A stretch of DNA of 38,568 nt, taken from positions 1-38,568 of the IMG/VR virus record IMGVR_UViG_3300020467_000003, one strand, 5' to 3'. The translations under genes were made by a program, and so were the position numbers. The notes below the pieces were generated by a model, which searched no databases, had not been told where the DNA came from, and saw only the letters and a list, made by a program, of their open reading frames with translations. Position 1 is the stretch's first letter, and each line of letters opens with the position of its first letter. The stretch comes from a virus. Positions 12,989 through 21,900 of the stretch are shown piece after piece.

Positions 12989-14616
12989 CGCAAAGTAAAT
13001 ACATTAAAAAAACTGCGTGTCCACAATGCGGGAGTAAAGATAATCTTGCGTGGTTTGATGATGGTCACGCTTATTGTTTTTCAGTTGATTGTGACTATAA
13101 ATTTTATCCAGAAAAAGAAAAATCTACACCATTAAAACTAATGCCAGAAACACCATTTAAAACAGAACAAGTGAAATTATTAAAAGTAACATATCAAGAT
13201 TTACCTAAACGTGGAATCACTAAAGAAACTTGTGAACTATATGGTTATGGGGTAGGTGTGTTTAATGGTCAGGATTGTCAGGTAGCAACATACAAAGATC
13301 AATACGGAAAAGATGTAGCCCAACATTTAAAATTTAGGGGAAAAAAATTTAGATGGATTGGTGATATGTCTAAGGTGCAATTATGGGGACAACATCTATG
13401 TAGGCAACAGGGTACAGGCGGTATATTCTTATCTGTTTTTGAAGGCGAAACTGACTGCATGGCAGCTAGTCAGATTTTTGATCACAAGTTCCCCTGTGTC
13501 TCTATCCCATCAGGCGTACAGTCAGCAGCTAAATTTATTTCTTTAAATTACCCTTTTTTAGATAAATATTATAGGGTGGTTATTTGTTTTGATAATGATA
13601 AAGCAGGTGAGCTAGGTGCAGAAAAAGCTATGGCTGCATTACCTAAAGGAAAAGCTGCTATTGCACGATTACCAGAAGGGATAAATGATGTTAATGATTT
13701 ATTATTAGCTAAAAGAAGTGGTGAACTAAGAGACATATTATGGAAGGCACAAAGCTGTAGGTCTGATCACATTATTAATGGTGCTGATGCGTGGGATATA
13801 TTTACTAAAAAAACTAGCGAACCTATTTGTGATTATCCTTATCCAACATTACAAAATCATTTACAAGGTATATATCCAAAACAAATGATTACTCTTGCAG
13901 CAGGTAGTGGTACAGGTAAGTCTACTTTATGTAGAGAATTTTCATATCATTTTTTACGCAACGGATTAAAAGTTGGTTACTTAGCTTTAGAAGAAAGTGT
14001 ACAAAGAACACTTATGGGACTAGTCGGTATAGATATGAATATACCTTTACATTTAGCTGCACAAGAATCATTAAATAAAGAAGAATTAAAATCATCTTTT
14101 GATAAGATTACTAGTAGCAGAAATTTATTTTTATATAATCATTTCGGAAGTATAGAACCAGATATATTAATTAATCAAATTAGAGAACTAGCTACTGTTG
14201 ATAAGGTAGATGTAGTTATACTTGATCATTTAACAATAGTTGTTAGTGGTGTATTAGATAAGATAGGTGATGAAAGAAAAGCATTAGATCTTATTACAAC
14301 AAAGCTGAGAAGTCTTGCAGAAGAAACAAACATAGCATTAGTCGTAGTAACTCATTTATCTAGACCGCAAGGCAAAGGACATGAAGAGGGTGCTGACGTT
14401 TCTTTAAGGGATATTCGAGGGTCACATGGGCTAGTCCAGACCTCTGATGTCTGCTTATCTCTTACTAGAAATCAGGTAGGTGATGCTGCTGAAAGATCAA
14501 GGTTGCAGTTAAAAATATTGAAATCTAGACATACTGGTATGACAGGCGAAGTGGATAAATTATTATATGACCAGAAAACTGGTCGGCTATTAGTTTATTC
14601 AGATGACTTTTTATGA
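12982..14616 (+). CDS. Bifunctional primase-helicase (T7 gp4-like)
   Basis: A 544-residue protein (T7 gp4A: 566). The N-terminal zinc-binding domain (CPQCGSKDNLAWFDDGHAYC and a following Cys) recognises the priming sequence. The TOPRIM primase core has FEGETDCMAA and VICFDNDKAG, with the acidic metal ligands. The C-terminal DnaB-like helicase has Walker A AGSGTGKST near residue 310, Walker B VVILDHLTIV, and RDIRGSHGLVQTSDVC with the arginine-finger region. It unwinds the fork 5' to 3' as a ring and makes RNA primers. In T7 it works with gp5 polymerase; here the next gene is the exonuclease, overlapping by four bases, so no polymerase gene lies in the usual place. Confidence 0.97.
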   Translation: MVTQSKYIKKTACPQCGSKDNLAWFDDGHAYCFSVDCDYKFYPEKEKSTPLKLMPETPFKTEQVKLLKVTYQDLPKRGITKETCELYGYGVGVFNGQDCQVATYKDQYGKDVAQHLKFRGKKFRWIGDMSKVQLWGQHLCRQQGTGGIFLSVFEGETDCMAASQIFDHKFPCVSIPSGVQSAAKFISLNYPFLDKYYRVVICFDNDKAGELGAEKAMAALPKGKAAIARLPEGINDVNDLLLAKRSGELRDILWKAQSCRSDHIINGADAWDIFTKKTSEPICDYPYPTLQNHLQGIYPKQMITLAAGSGTGKSTLCREFSYHFLRNGLKVGYLALEESVQRTLMGLVGIDMNIPLHLAAQESLNKEELKSSFDKITSSRNLFLYNHFGSIEPDILINQIRELATVDKVDVVILDHLTIVVSGVLDKIGDERKALDLITTKLRSLAEETNIALVVVTHLSRPQGKGHEEGADVSLRDIRGSHGLVQTSDVCLSLTRNQVGDAAERSRLQLKILKSRHTGMTGEVDKLLYDQKTGRLLVYSDDFL

Positions 14617-15353
14617 CCTTATTAATTGACGCAGATTATTTAATTTATTCATCTTGTGCTGCTTGTGAGTATGACAGAAGATGGACTTGTGGCAACCATA
14701 CTTTAGATAGCCATGAAGATGACGTTATGGTAGCTATTGAAAACAAACTTGCATACTATAAGAAAGTTGCAGAAGATGATCATGGTGTTGTCATGTGTTT
14801 TAGTTCATATCCCAATTTTAGACATGAAATATATCCTGACTATAAAATTAACAGAATAGGTAAAAGACCACCTATGGCTCTTAAAAATACAATAGCTTTA
14901 GTAAAAGAAAAATATACACATGAATGTTTTACTAATCTTGAAGGTGATGATGTGCTAGGTATCTTGAGTAATAGTAAAAAGTATGATGACCCAATAGTAG
15001 TCTCACCTGATAAAGATATGAGAACAGTACCATGTAAGCTAATTGCTAAAGATGATATTGAATTAATTACAAAAAGAAAAGCTAATAGATCATTTATGTG
15101 TCAGGTTTTAAGTGGTGACCCTGCTGACAATTACAAAGGTTTAGAGAAAGTTGGGTCTGTAACAGCAGATAAGATATTGGGAGATGCAATAGAGCTAGAG
15201 GATATGTGGTTGAAAGTGACAGAAGCATATAAAAAGAAAGGTCATACTATTAAAGATGCTATTCTTACAGCAAGACTTGCAAGAATATTACGACATGAAG
15301 ATGAGTATGACGGTTTAACAGGTGAAGTTAAACTTTGGAATCCTAAGTTTTAA
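14613..15353 (+). CDS. 5'-3' exonuclease (T7 gp6-like)
   Basis: A 246-residue FEN-like exonuclease, shorter than T7 gp6 (300). Acidic active-site motifs are visible: LLIDADYLIYSS at the N-terminus, LEGDDVLGIL, VVSPDKDMRTVPC and GDPADNYKGLEKVG, with a helix-hairpin-helix-like GLEKVGSVTADKIL and a C-terminal ARLARILRHEDEYD that matches gp6. In T7 it removes RNA primers and degrades host DNA to nucleotides. Start and stop overlaps join it directly to the primase-helicase. Because no DNA polymerase is present, primer gaps must be filled by a host enzyme. Confidence 0.93.
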   Translation: MTLLIDADYLIYSSCAACEYDRRWTCGNHTLDSHEDDVMVAIENKLAYYKKVAEDDHGVVMCFSSYPNFRHEIYPDYKINRIGKRPPMALKNTIALVKEKYTHECFTNLEGDDVLGILSNSKKYDDPIVVSPDKDMRTVPCKLIAKDDIELITKRKANRSFMCQVLSGDPADNYKGLEKVGSVTADKILGDAIELEDMWLKVTEAYKKKGHTIKDAILTARLARILRHEDEYDGLTGEVKLWNPKF

Positions 15354-15391
15354 GAACCAAAGGTGTGATATTTCGCAGTTGCACGTTATAT

Positions 15392-15397
15392 TATAAT
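15392..15397 (+). promoter_or_regulatory. Possible -10 element before the portal operon
   Basis: A perfect TATAAT (15392-15397) lies 19 bases before the ATG at 15416, in the 62-base gap between exonuclease and the portal-region genes. No matching -35 box is present at 16-18 bases, so it may be chance in AT-rich DNA. The gap is the only break between the replication and portal modules. Confidence 0.25.
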
Positions 15398-15415
15398 TAA
15401 GTCTTTTGTTATTTT

Positions 15416-15625
15416 ATGCCAGTAGAAGTGTTACCTATTATTTCTGATGAGATGATAGACGCTTTATCTGTTGCTTTTCCTAATCGTTGCCCTGATTTAT
15501 CTGATACAGATAGAGAAGTTTGGTACAAATCAGGACAAAGATCAGTTGTAGATTTTTTAATCGAACAACAAAAAAGACAAAAAGAAAATCTACTAACAAA
15601 TTCTGTAATCTCACAAGGAGTTTAA
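15416..15625 (+). CDS. Unknown small protein upstream of portal (69 aa)
   Basis: A 69-residue acidic, helical protein (begins MPVEVLPIISDEM). It has a Cys-Pro turn (FPNRCPDLSDTDREVWYKSG) and a polar helical C-terminus. In T7-like marine phages one or two small unassigned genes sit between the exonuclease and the portal, in the region where T7 has genes 6.5-7.7. No catalytic motif is visible. It is followed three bases later by the Pro-rich protein, with a GGAG ribosome binding site at the boundary. Confidence 0.7.
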   Translation: MPVEVLPIISDEMIDALSVAFPNRCPDLSDTDREVWYKSGQRSVVDFLIEQQKRQKENLLTNSVISQGV

Positions 15626-15628
15626 CCT

Positions 15629-15874
15629 ATGTGTTTCTTTGCTGCTCCAAAACCACCCGAACCCCCAGAAATACCAGAAGCTAGACCGTCAGCACCATTG
15701 CCAGAAGAAACTGCAAATGCACCTGTAACTGGTAGTAAAAGGCAAGCTGTAAAACTAAAGAAAAAAGTATCAGGTGGTGTTAATCAAGCAAGAAAAACAC
15801 TAGGTACTAAACTTCTTAGAATACCTCTACTTAGTGGTACTACTAGTGGCGGTAATCTAAAATATAATCCTTAA
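15629..15874 (+). CDS. Pro-rich small protein upstream of portal (81 aa)
   Basis: An 81-residue protein with MCFFAAPKPPEPPEIPEARP at the N-terminus and a basic, Gly/Ser-rich C-terminus (KLKKKVSGGVNQARKTLG). Pro-rich proteins with a Cys close to Met and a KTLLGT/KTLGTKLLRIPL-type tail are common immediately upstream of podovirus portal genes, with no assigned role; they may be virion or assembly factors. An AAGGAG ribosome binding site precedes the ATG. It ends five bases before the portal start. Confidence 0.75.
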   Translation: MCFFAAPKPPEPPEIPEARPSAPLPEETANAPVTGSKRQAVKLKKKVSGGVNQARKTLGTKLLRIPLLSGTTSGGNLKYNP

Positions 15875-15879
15875 GAAAA

Positions 15880-17457
15880 ATGCAAGCTGATACAGCAGAA
15901 GCTAGATACAACCGTATGGCAACTGATCGTTCAGCTTATGAACGTGACGGTGAGAAAGCTGCTGATCTTACGATACCTTCTCTTTATAGAAGGACTAAAT
16001 CTAAGAGCCAAAAAATCAGGCAACCCTTCCAAAGCGTAGGTGCAAAAGCTGTTAATACATTGGCTGCAAAGTTATTAAGTGTTTTGCTTCCACCAGAATC
16101 TAGTATGTTTCAACTTACGATTGATACTTTGAAACTAGCGGAAACTGGACAACCTGAGTTCATGTCAGAGATAGACAAATCTTTGCGTATGTATGAGTCA
16201 GCAGTAAACAATGAGATAGACATCAGTAATGATAGAGTTGCGTTATTTGAAGCATTAAAACATCTTATAGTTGTTGGTAATGTTCTTTTATATGTTGGTG
16301 AAAATGGTATTAAAGTTTATCACTTAGATAGATATGTATGTCAAAGAGATGATGTTGGTAATATTATTGAAATTATTACAAAAGAAACTGTACATATAAA
16401 TGCTTTTGATAAAGAGTTTATAGCTAATTTAAAAGAAAAAGCTACATATGATGAAGAACAAATGATAGATGAAGAGATAGATGTATATACAAGAGTTACT
16501 AGAAATGGCGATACACATAACTGGTATCAAGAATGTAAAGGTGAAAGAATACCTGATACAGAAGGCGTATCAAAAGTAGATGTATCACCTTTTATAGTTT
16601 TACGTTGGACAAGAAGAGATGGTATGGATTACGGTGAATCATATGTACATGAATACAGAGGTGATCTAGTTAGTCTTGAGTCATTAATGCAAGCAATAAT
16701 AGAAGGTGCAGCAGCTAGTGCAAAAGTATTATTTCTGGTAAATCCTAATGGTGTTACCAGAAGTCAAACATTATCATCAGCACCTAATGGTGCAGTAAGA
16801 GAAGGTCTTGCTAGTGATGTTAGTACATTACAAGTCAATAAAGGTAATGACTTTACTGTTGCATATCAAGCTATGGAAAGAATAGAAAGAAGATTGAATG
16901 ATGCTTTTTTAATGGCTAAAAGCGTACAAAGACAAGCAGAAAGAGTAACCAGTACAGAAATACAAATTATGGCGGGTGAGTTAGAACAAGCGTTGGGTGG
17001 CATATACAGTATTTTAAGTAATGAGTTCCAACTACCATATATCAAACGTAGAATACATATGCTTGTTAGAAGTAAAAAGCTAAAGAAACTACCTGATGAA
17101 TTAGTAAAACCAAAAATAGTAACAGGAGTTAATGGTCTTGGTAGAAACTCGGATAAGGCTAAACAAATTGAATTTATACAAACAATTGCACAGGCTCTAG
17201 GTGCTGATGTTATGCGTCAATACATCAATCTAGATGAAGCTATTAGACGCTTTGCAACGAGTGTTGGCATAGATACCATTAATTTAGTAAAATCAAAACA
17301 AGAGATACAACAAGAAATGCAAGCTATGCAGCAGCAACAACTTGTTCAATCTCTTGGTAGTGCAGCTTTAGGTTCAAAATTGGTTGATTCTAAGAACGTT
17401 GCCGAAGCTCAAAAAATTGCGGAGGAAACTCGAAATGCCACAACAGAAGAAATCTAA
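15880..17457 (+). CDS. Portal protein, head-tail connector (T7 gp8-like)
   Basis: A 525-residue protein (T7 gp8: 536). It starts with the family's ARYNRMATDRSAYERDG.KAADLTIPSL pattern and has GAKAVNTLAAKLLSVLLPP, where T7-like portals read similarly. The middle has VLRWTRRDGMDYGESYVHEY, typical of the clip/wing region, followed by the long helical stem and the crown (MAKSVQRQAERVTSTEI). The C-terminus is Gln/Met-rich (EIQQEMQAMQQQQLVQSLG). Twelve copies form the vertex ring through which DNA is packaged and the tail attaches. It precedes the scaffold as in T7. Confidence 0.95.
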   Translation: MQADTAEARYNRMATDRSAYERDGEKAADLTIPSLYRRTKSKSQKIRQPFQSVGAKAVNTLAAKLLSVLLPPESSMFQLTIDTLKLAETGQPEFMSEIDKSLRMYESAVNNEIDISNDRVALFEALKHLIVVGNVLLYVGENGIKVYHLDRYVCQRDDVGNIIEIITKETVHINAFDKEFIANLKEKATYDEEQMIDEEIDVYTRVTRNGDTHNWYQECKGERIPDTEGVSKVDVSPFIVLRWTRRDGMDYGESYVHEYRGDLVSLESLMQAIIEGAAASAKVLFLVNPNGVTRSQTLSSAPNGAVREGLASDVSTLQVNKGNDFTVAYQAMERIERRLNDAFLMAKSVQRQAERVTSTEIQIMAGELEQALGGIYSILSNEFQLPYIKRRIHMLVRSKKLKKLPDELVKPKIVTGVNGLGRNSDKAKQIEFIQTIAQALGADVMRQYINLDEAIRRFATSVGIDTINLVKSKQEIQQEMQAMQQQQLVQSLGSAALGSKLVDSKNVAEAQKIAEETRNATTEEI

Positions 17458-17596
17458 AAGGGAACGTGACGCTAATGGTCGCTACACAAAAGACGAGGTA
17501 GCAGTCGTTAGTCAGTTAGGTGTCAATGACACACCCGAACCAACTGAACCAGTTGTCAAAAAAACATTTAACGGTAATACTATTACAAAAAGCTAA
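17435..17596 (+). CDS. Small unknown protein between portal and scaffold (53 aa)
   Basis: A 53-residue protein starting at the ATG at 17435, with a GGAGG ribosome binding site nine bases upstream inside the portal gene. It overlaps the portal end by 23 bases. The sequence is basic at the start (QQKKSKRERDANGRYTKDE) and Pro/Thr-rich later (NDTPEPTEPVVKK). DANGRYTKDE-like segments occur in several phage virion-module proteins, but no function is known. It lies five bases before the scaffold ATG. Confidence 0.7.
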   Translation: MPQQKKSKRERDANGRYTKDEVAVVSQLGVNDTPEPTEPVVKKTFNGNTITKS

Positions 17597-17601
17597 AAAT
17601 T

Positions 17602-18453
17602 ATGAAAGCTGAATTAAACGTTCAAGAAACTACACCTCTTTCACAGGAAGATGTAGCAAAACTATCATCAGAAAATGTTGATGAAAATGGTAAAATTCTT
17701 GGAAAATTTAATAGCCAAGAAGAGTTAATAAAAAGCTATAAAGAGCTAGAAAAACTAAATACTGAAAAAAATCAAGAGCCATTAACAAAAGAGGAAGAAG
17801 AAGCAGAAAGCACTATTGATCTGGCGGGTGATTGGGATCAGTTTTATTTAGAAGACGGTACTGTTGATTATGGTAAAACAAAAGAAGCATACGGTGAAAA
17901 ATTAGGAGAATTATTTGAAGAAAATAATGTTGACCCTTTTAAAATTAGTAAGCATTTCCATGAAAACAACGGAACTATTACTAATGAAATGTATGACGAG
18001 TTAATGAGTACAGGATTAACAAAAGCAGTAATTGATACATATCTAAATGGTAGAGCAGATGAACAAGGCTATACACAGCAAGTAGACCCATATAATGATA
18101 TTGTTGCTATTGCAGGTGGTGAAGCACAATATAGAGAAATGCTTGAATATGTTGGTACATTGCCCTCAGATCAAATAGATGCTTTTAATACTATTGTTGA
18201 TGCAAAAACTCCTAACGTCCCAAAAATAGCTGTTACAGTACAAAATATGTTTAATCAATACAAACAAGCTATGGGTATTGAACCACAACTTATGTCAGGT
18301 AAAGCATCAAATACACCTTCAATAAAAACCTTTAGGTCAAATGCAGAAGTAGTTGCTGCAATGCGTGACCCTAGATATAAGAAAGATATAGCTTATCAAC
18401 ATGAAGTACAAAGAAGATTAAATGAAAGTGATGTTTTTGGCATAAAGGAATAA
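17602..18453 (+). CDS. Capsid assembly scaffolding protein (T7 gp9-like)
   Basis: A 283-residue acidic protein (T7 gp9: 307). It contains NGKILGKFNSQEELIKSYKELE, the short motif typical of T7-like scaffolds, a long acidic linker, LEDGTVDYGKTKEAYGEKL, helical segments in the middle, and a basic C-terminal end (AMRDPRYKKDIAYQHEVQRRL), which in the family contacts the capsid protein. It directs procapsid assembly and exits before DNA packaging. In T7 the major capsid gene follows directly; here that gene is on the other strand about 18 kb away. Confidence 0.88.
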   Translation: MKAELNVQETTPLSQEDVAKLSSENVDENGKILGKFNSQEELIKSYKELEKLNTEKNQEPLTKEEEEAESTIDLAGDWDQFYLEDGTVDYGKTKEAYGEKLGELFEENNVDPFKISKHFHENNGTITNEMYDELMSTGLTKAVIDTYLNGRADEQGYTQQVDPYNDIVAIAGGEAQYREMLEYVGTLPSDQIDAFNTIVDAKTPNVPKIAVTVQNMFNQYKQAMGIEPQLMSGKASNTPSIKTFRSNAEVVAAMRDPRYKKDIAYQHEVQRRLNESDVFGIKE

Positions 18454-18716
18454 TGCCTAAAAAAAAATCTGTTTCTTTAAGAAAAGAGCATAAAAGCAAA
18501 ACAGGTGGTCTTACAAAAAAAGGGCGTGAAAAAGTTAATAGAGAAACAGGTAGTAAATTAAAAGCACCAGTTACAGGCAAAGTAAAACGTGGCAGTAAAG
18601 CAGCTAAAAGACGCAAATCTTTTTGTGCCAGAATGAAAGGTGTTAAAGGTGCTACAAGTAAAGGTGGTAAATTGACTAGAAAAGGTTTAGCTCTTAAAAA
18701 ATGGAAGTGTAATTAA
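18453..18716 (+). CDS. Small Lys-rich protein (DUF6321-like)
   Basis: An 87-residue, very basic protein. The N-terminus is Lys/Arg-rich (MPKKKSVSLRKEHKSKTGG) with TKKGREKVNRETG, and the C-terminus has KRRKSFCARMKGVKG followed by LTRKGLALKKWKC. The SFCARM and KWKC pattern is that of the small domain that I know as DUF6321, found in many phages and viruses. Its role is unknown; it may bind nucleic acid in the virion. It overlaps the scaffold stop by one base (TAATG), and its own stop shares the TTAA at 18713-18716 with the stop of the convergent minus-strand gene. Confidence 0.8.
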   Translation: MPKKKSVSLRKEHKSKTGGLTKKGREKVNRETGSKLKAPVTGKVKRGSKAAKRRKSFCARMKGVKGATSKGGKLTRKGLALKKWKCN

Positions 18717-18970
18717 GTCCAATTAATTTCTTTTTTTGCTGCTGTTAATTTATCAGTATCAGTAATCTTAGTTAAAGTAACAGTACTGTTAACTAATAGT
18801 GTTGGGTCAAAACCTGTTTCTGCTACAACAACAGTACCTATCTTTAACCATTTTTTTAATTTACTAGAATCATTTGTGGTTTCACTCATACCAGAACCCC
18901 ATGATTCCTCTTTGCCTGTATAAGCTAAACGGTAAAATTCTGAATAATCAGTTGCTTTAAATTCTGCCAT
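18713..18970 (-). CDS. Small unknown protein at the end of the tail module (85 aa)
   Basis: An 85-residue protein (begins MAEFKATDYSEFYRLAYTG) with a mixed alpha-beta look and a Ser/Thr-rich middle. It follows the large fibre gene by four bases and is the last gene of the leftward virion unit. It could be a tail-fibre accessory or chaperone because of this position, but nothing in its sequence shows that. Its stop codon uses the same TTAA tetranucleotide as the stop of the convergent gene, and no terminator is visible. Confidence 0.7.
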   Translation of the reverse strand: MAEFKATDYSEFYRLAYTGKEESWGSGMSETTNDSSKLKKWLKIGTVVVAETGFDPTLLVNSTVTLTKITDTDKLTAAKKEINWT

Positions 18971-18974
18971 TAGT

Positions 18975-21900
18975 TTAATCTCCTGTGTATTGATTCCAAT
19001 TTGATCTTATCCAACAACCGTAGCTTGAGCTATGGTAATCTCCGATCATATACCAAGAGTTATCTCCTTGTCTAAACCACTCTCCTGATTTAGTAATAAT
19101 AGAACTAGCAGTTTCACTATTACCTGAGTGATGATGTGTAAATCCACCTTCAGCAATCATTTCGGGTGTACCCCACCAAGGCACAAAGTAATTTGTCCAT
19201 GAGTTGTTTTGTGCATAATAAGCGTTGTTACCGTCAGCTTCAAGATATGGAGTAGTCACATAGTTCCAATAACCTGCAACAAATAGCCTTCCTTCATCAT
19301 CTTCTAATACAACTCTGTTTGCATTATCTCCATCTCCACCTCTGGGGTGAATTTTTACAATAGTTCCTATTGCTAACTTTTTATAGTTTGCGTGTGATGA
19401 ATCATCTCTAAATGAATGTATAGTTCCAATTACTTCATTTGGTCTGGAATCATTAGAACCACCTGTATTTAAACTTGGGTCACCAAAATCTCTAAACTGT
19501 ATCTCTGCACCAAACCAATCTGTACTGTTGTTGTTAGCACTTGTAGTTCTACCAGTTCCCTGTTGTCCATAATCGTTGTAACCAGTAGCATATATTTTCT
19601 GGTTATAGCCAGTACTTCCTCCGTCAGTAATAAAGTATAAAGTTGAATATCTACAATTATTACAAGCCATATATATTACTTTTTGATTATTACTATTCCA
19701 CATAGTACTTGAGTTAGTAAGTAGTTCTGGAAGTGTACTATTAGTTGGACTACTTTGATAAACTCCACCACTTGCTCCATGTGCGTGACCTTTATAACCT
19801 GCAAAATAAACTTTACCTTCATCAGTTAATATCCAAACTTTATTTTCGTCATCTCCATCTTGGTTAGCAATAACATGAACTACTGTTTTACCATTAATAG
19901 GCGAACCTGTTACCCCTGTCATTTCTACAGGTGTATTTTGTTGTGTTGTATTACCTAACCCAAGCTGTCCATTGCCATTTCTACCCCAACACCATAACTT
20001 ACCTGACTCTGTTATTGCATAAACAGAAGTATAATAATAACCACTTGAAGCTATGTATATAATTTTTTCATTACCTACTCTACTCATAGGCATTTGTTTT
20101 GCGTAATAGTTATTGCTAGTAGTGTTATCTCCTAGCTGTCCATATCCGTTATAACCCCATGTATATAGCTTTCCGTTTGTATCTAACATTCTAGTAGAGT
20201 AATAACTGACGTTATCGCCAGTAAAGTTTTGAGCATTAGAAAATTCTATAAATTTGATTTTAGGGTGGTTTGCTCCTGTTAATCTTGCTCCTGAGTCATC
20301 AAAAAATACGACACCCATACCTGCTGCGTTTAAATCCCATGTACTACCGTTACCCCATATTCCATAACCTCCATAACCTGCTGCCATAACCATGCCATTT
20401 TCAAATAACTGGTAACCATGCTTACCTGATTTGTGCATTTGCATTAACTTAGGCCATAAGTATTTTAATTTTCCATTTTGGTCATACAAATCAAGAGCAT
20501 TACCATTTAGATCGGTTAACAAATGTGCATAGTCAGAGTGTCCCGCAAGTGCTTCTTCCCAGAATTTAGGTGTTCTATTGACCCCTTCAGCAGGGTAACT
20601 ATGAGTTCCGTTATAAGCACTTACACCATAAACTCCATAGCCACTACCATAAGTGTAGTCATAACTACTTGTATGATAGTGATTACCAAATTCAACATAC
20701 TTTCTTAAACCTAAAGCACCTCCTCTTCTATAACCTGCTGTGCAACAACCATATAAAAATCCTCTACCACTTTTTTTAAGATATGCAGGTAAAGCCCATA
20801 AACTTTCTGTATAGTTATTTATTGTTGCGTTGGGGAAATGACAAAATCCTTTTACTAAATCTTTTGGTACATCATAAGGTTGTTGAACAAGATCTTTTTT
20901 ATAAACAGTAGTACCAGACCAAGAAGGAACAGTTTTTAAATTTTTTAACGTTAAAGATATACTATCTGCTTGGTTTGCTTCATCACGAATAACAACGCTA
21001 GTTAATGTACTTCCCGAAGCGGGTGTATAAGTTATCGTTCCTCCGTTAGTCACAAATTGAGGTGCAGCACTACCGTCTGTTATTCTTCCACCGTTACCTG
21101 CTCCACTATATCCACTAGCAGCAGGGTCTTTAACTGAATAAGTTAAACCGTTAGCAGGGAAAGTAAATGAATATGATTTTCCTTTTGTAATATTGATGTT
21201 TGATGTTAAATTATTGTTTCTATATATTCTTGGTATTTCTGAACCTGCAGCAGCAGTAGTGTATGAAGTGTTTATCACACCATCTGACATACCAGAATGA
21301 ACAGAGCAACCATATCTCAAAATATATAAAGCAGGTGCTTTTGGAGTAAATGTAATTGTTGCTCCCGCTTGACCTGCTGTACCGCTTCTTACAATTCCAA
21401 AATCAGATTCACTATATCCAGTACCATTAACAAAAGCATACGCTGAACTTGTCCAATATTTAAAAGCAAAAACGTGACCTGTATTACTAGCATCACTAAC
21501 ATCAAAAACATATTGTGAGCCAACTTTAATAGTTATTGTAGGTCTTTCAACAGTTCCAGAAAGACTACCACCACTAAGATGAAATTGATTTTGACCGCTT
21601 ACTGCTGCTACTGTAACTGTATAATTAACAGATTCATAAGTTTCTCTTGCATCACCTGTTAACCATGCGTGTCTAGTTCCTCCAACAAGTATCGGATTAT
21701 ATTCATAGTTACCTTCATTTGGTATATCTTCTAAAGGTTTTTCTATAACACTTAGCTGAGAACCTACTTCGCCAATAGGCAACTGTACATTTGATACGTC
21801 ATCATTATCTCTAAATATCATTCCTCCTGACGCTGTTAATACAGATGCACTAGGAGCATTAACTAAGGTAGCAAAATTAGAATCAGTACTAGGGTTACTA

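Noticed and set aside
15823-15840. ACCTC-type promoter candidate before the portal gene; a similar one at about 7661 in an early gene
   Set aside because: Both share ACCTC and some downstream bases with the candidates at 11.7 and 37.4 kb, but they lie inside coding sequence, and ACCTC is frequent in this genome.
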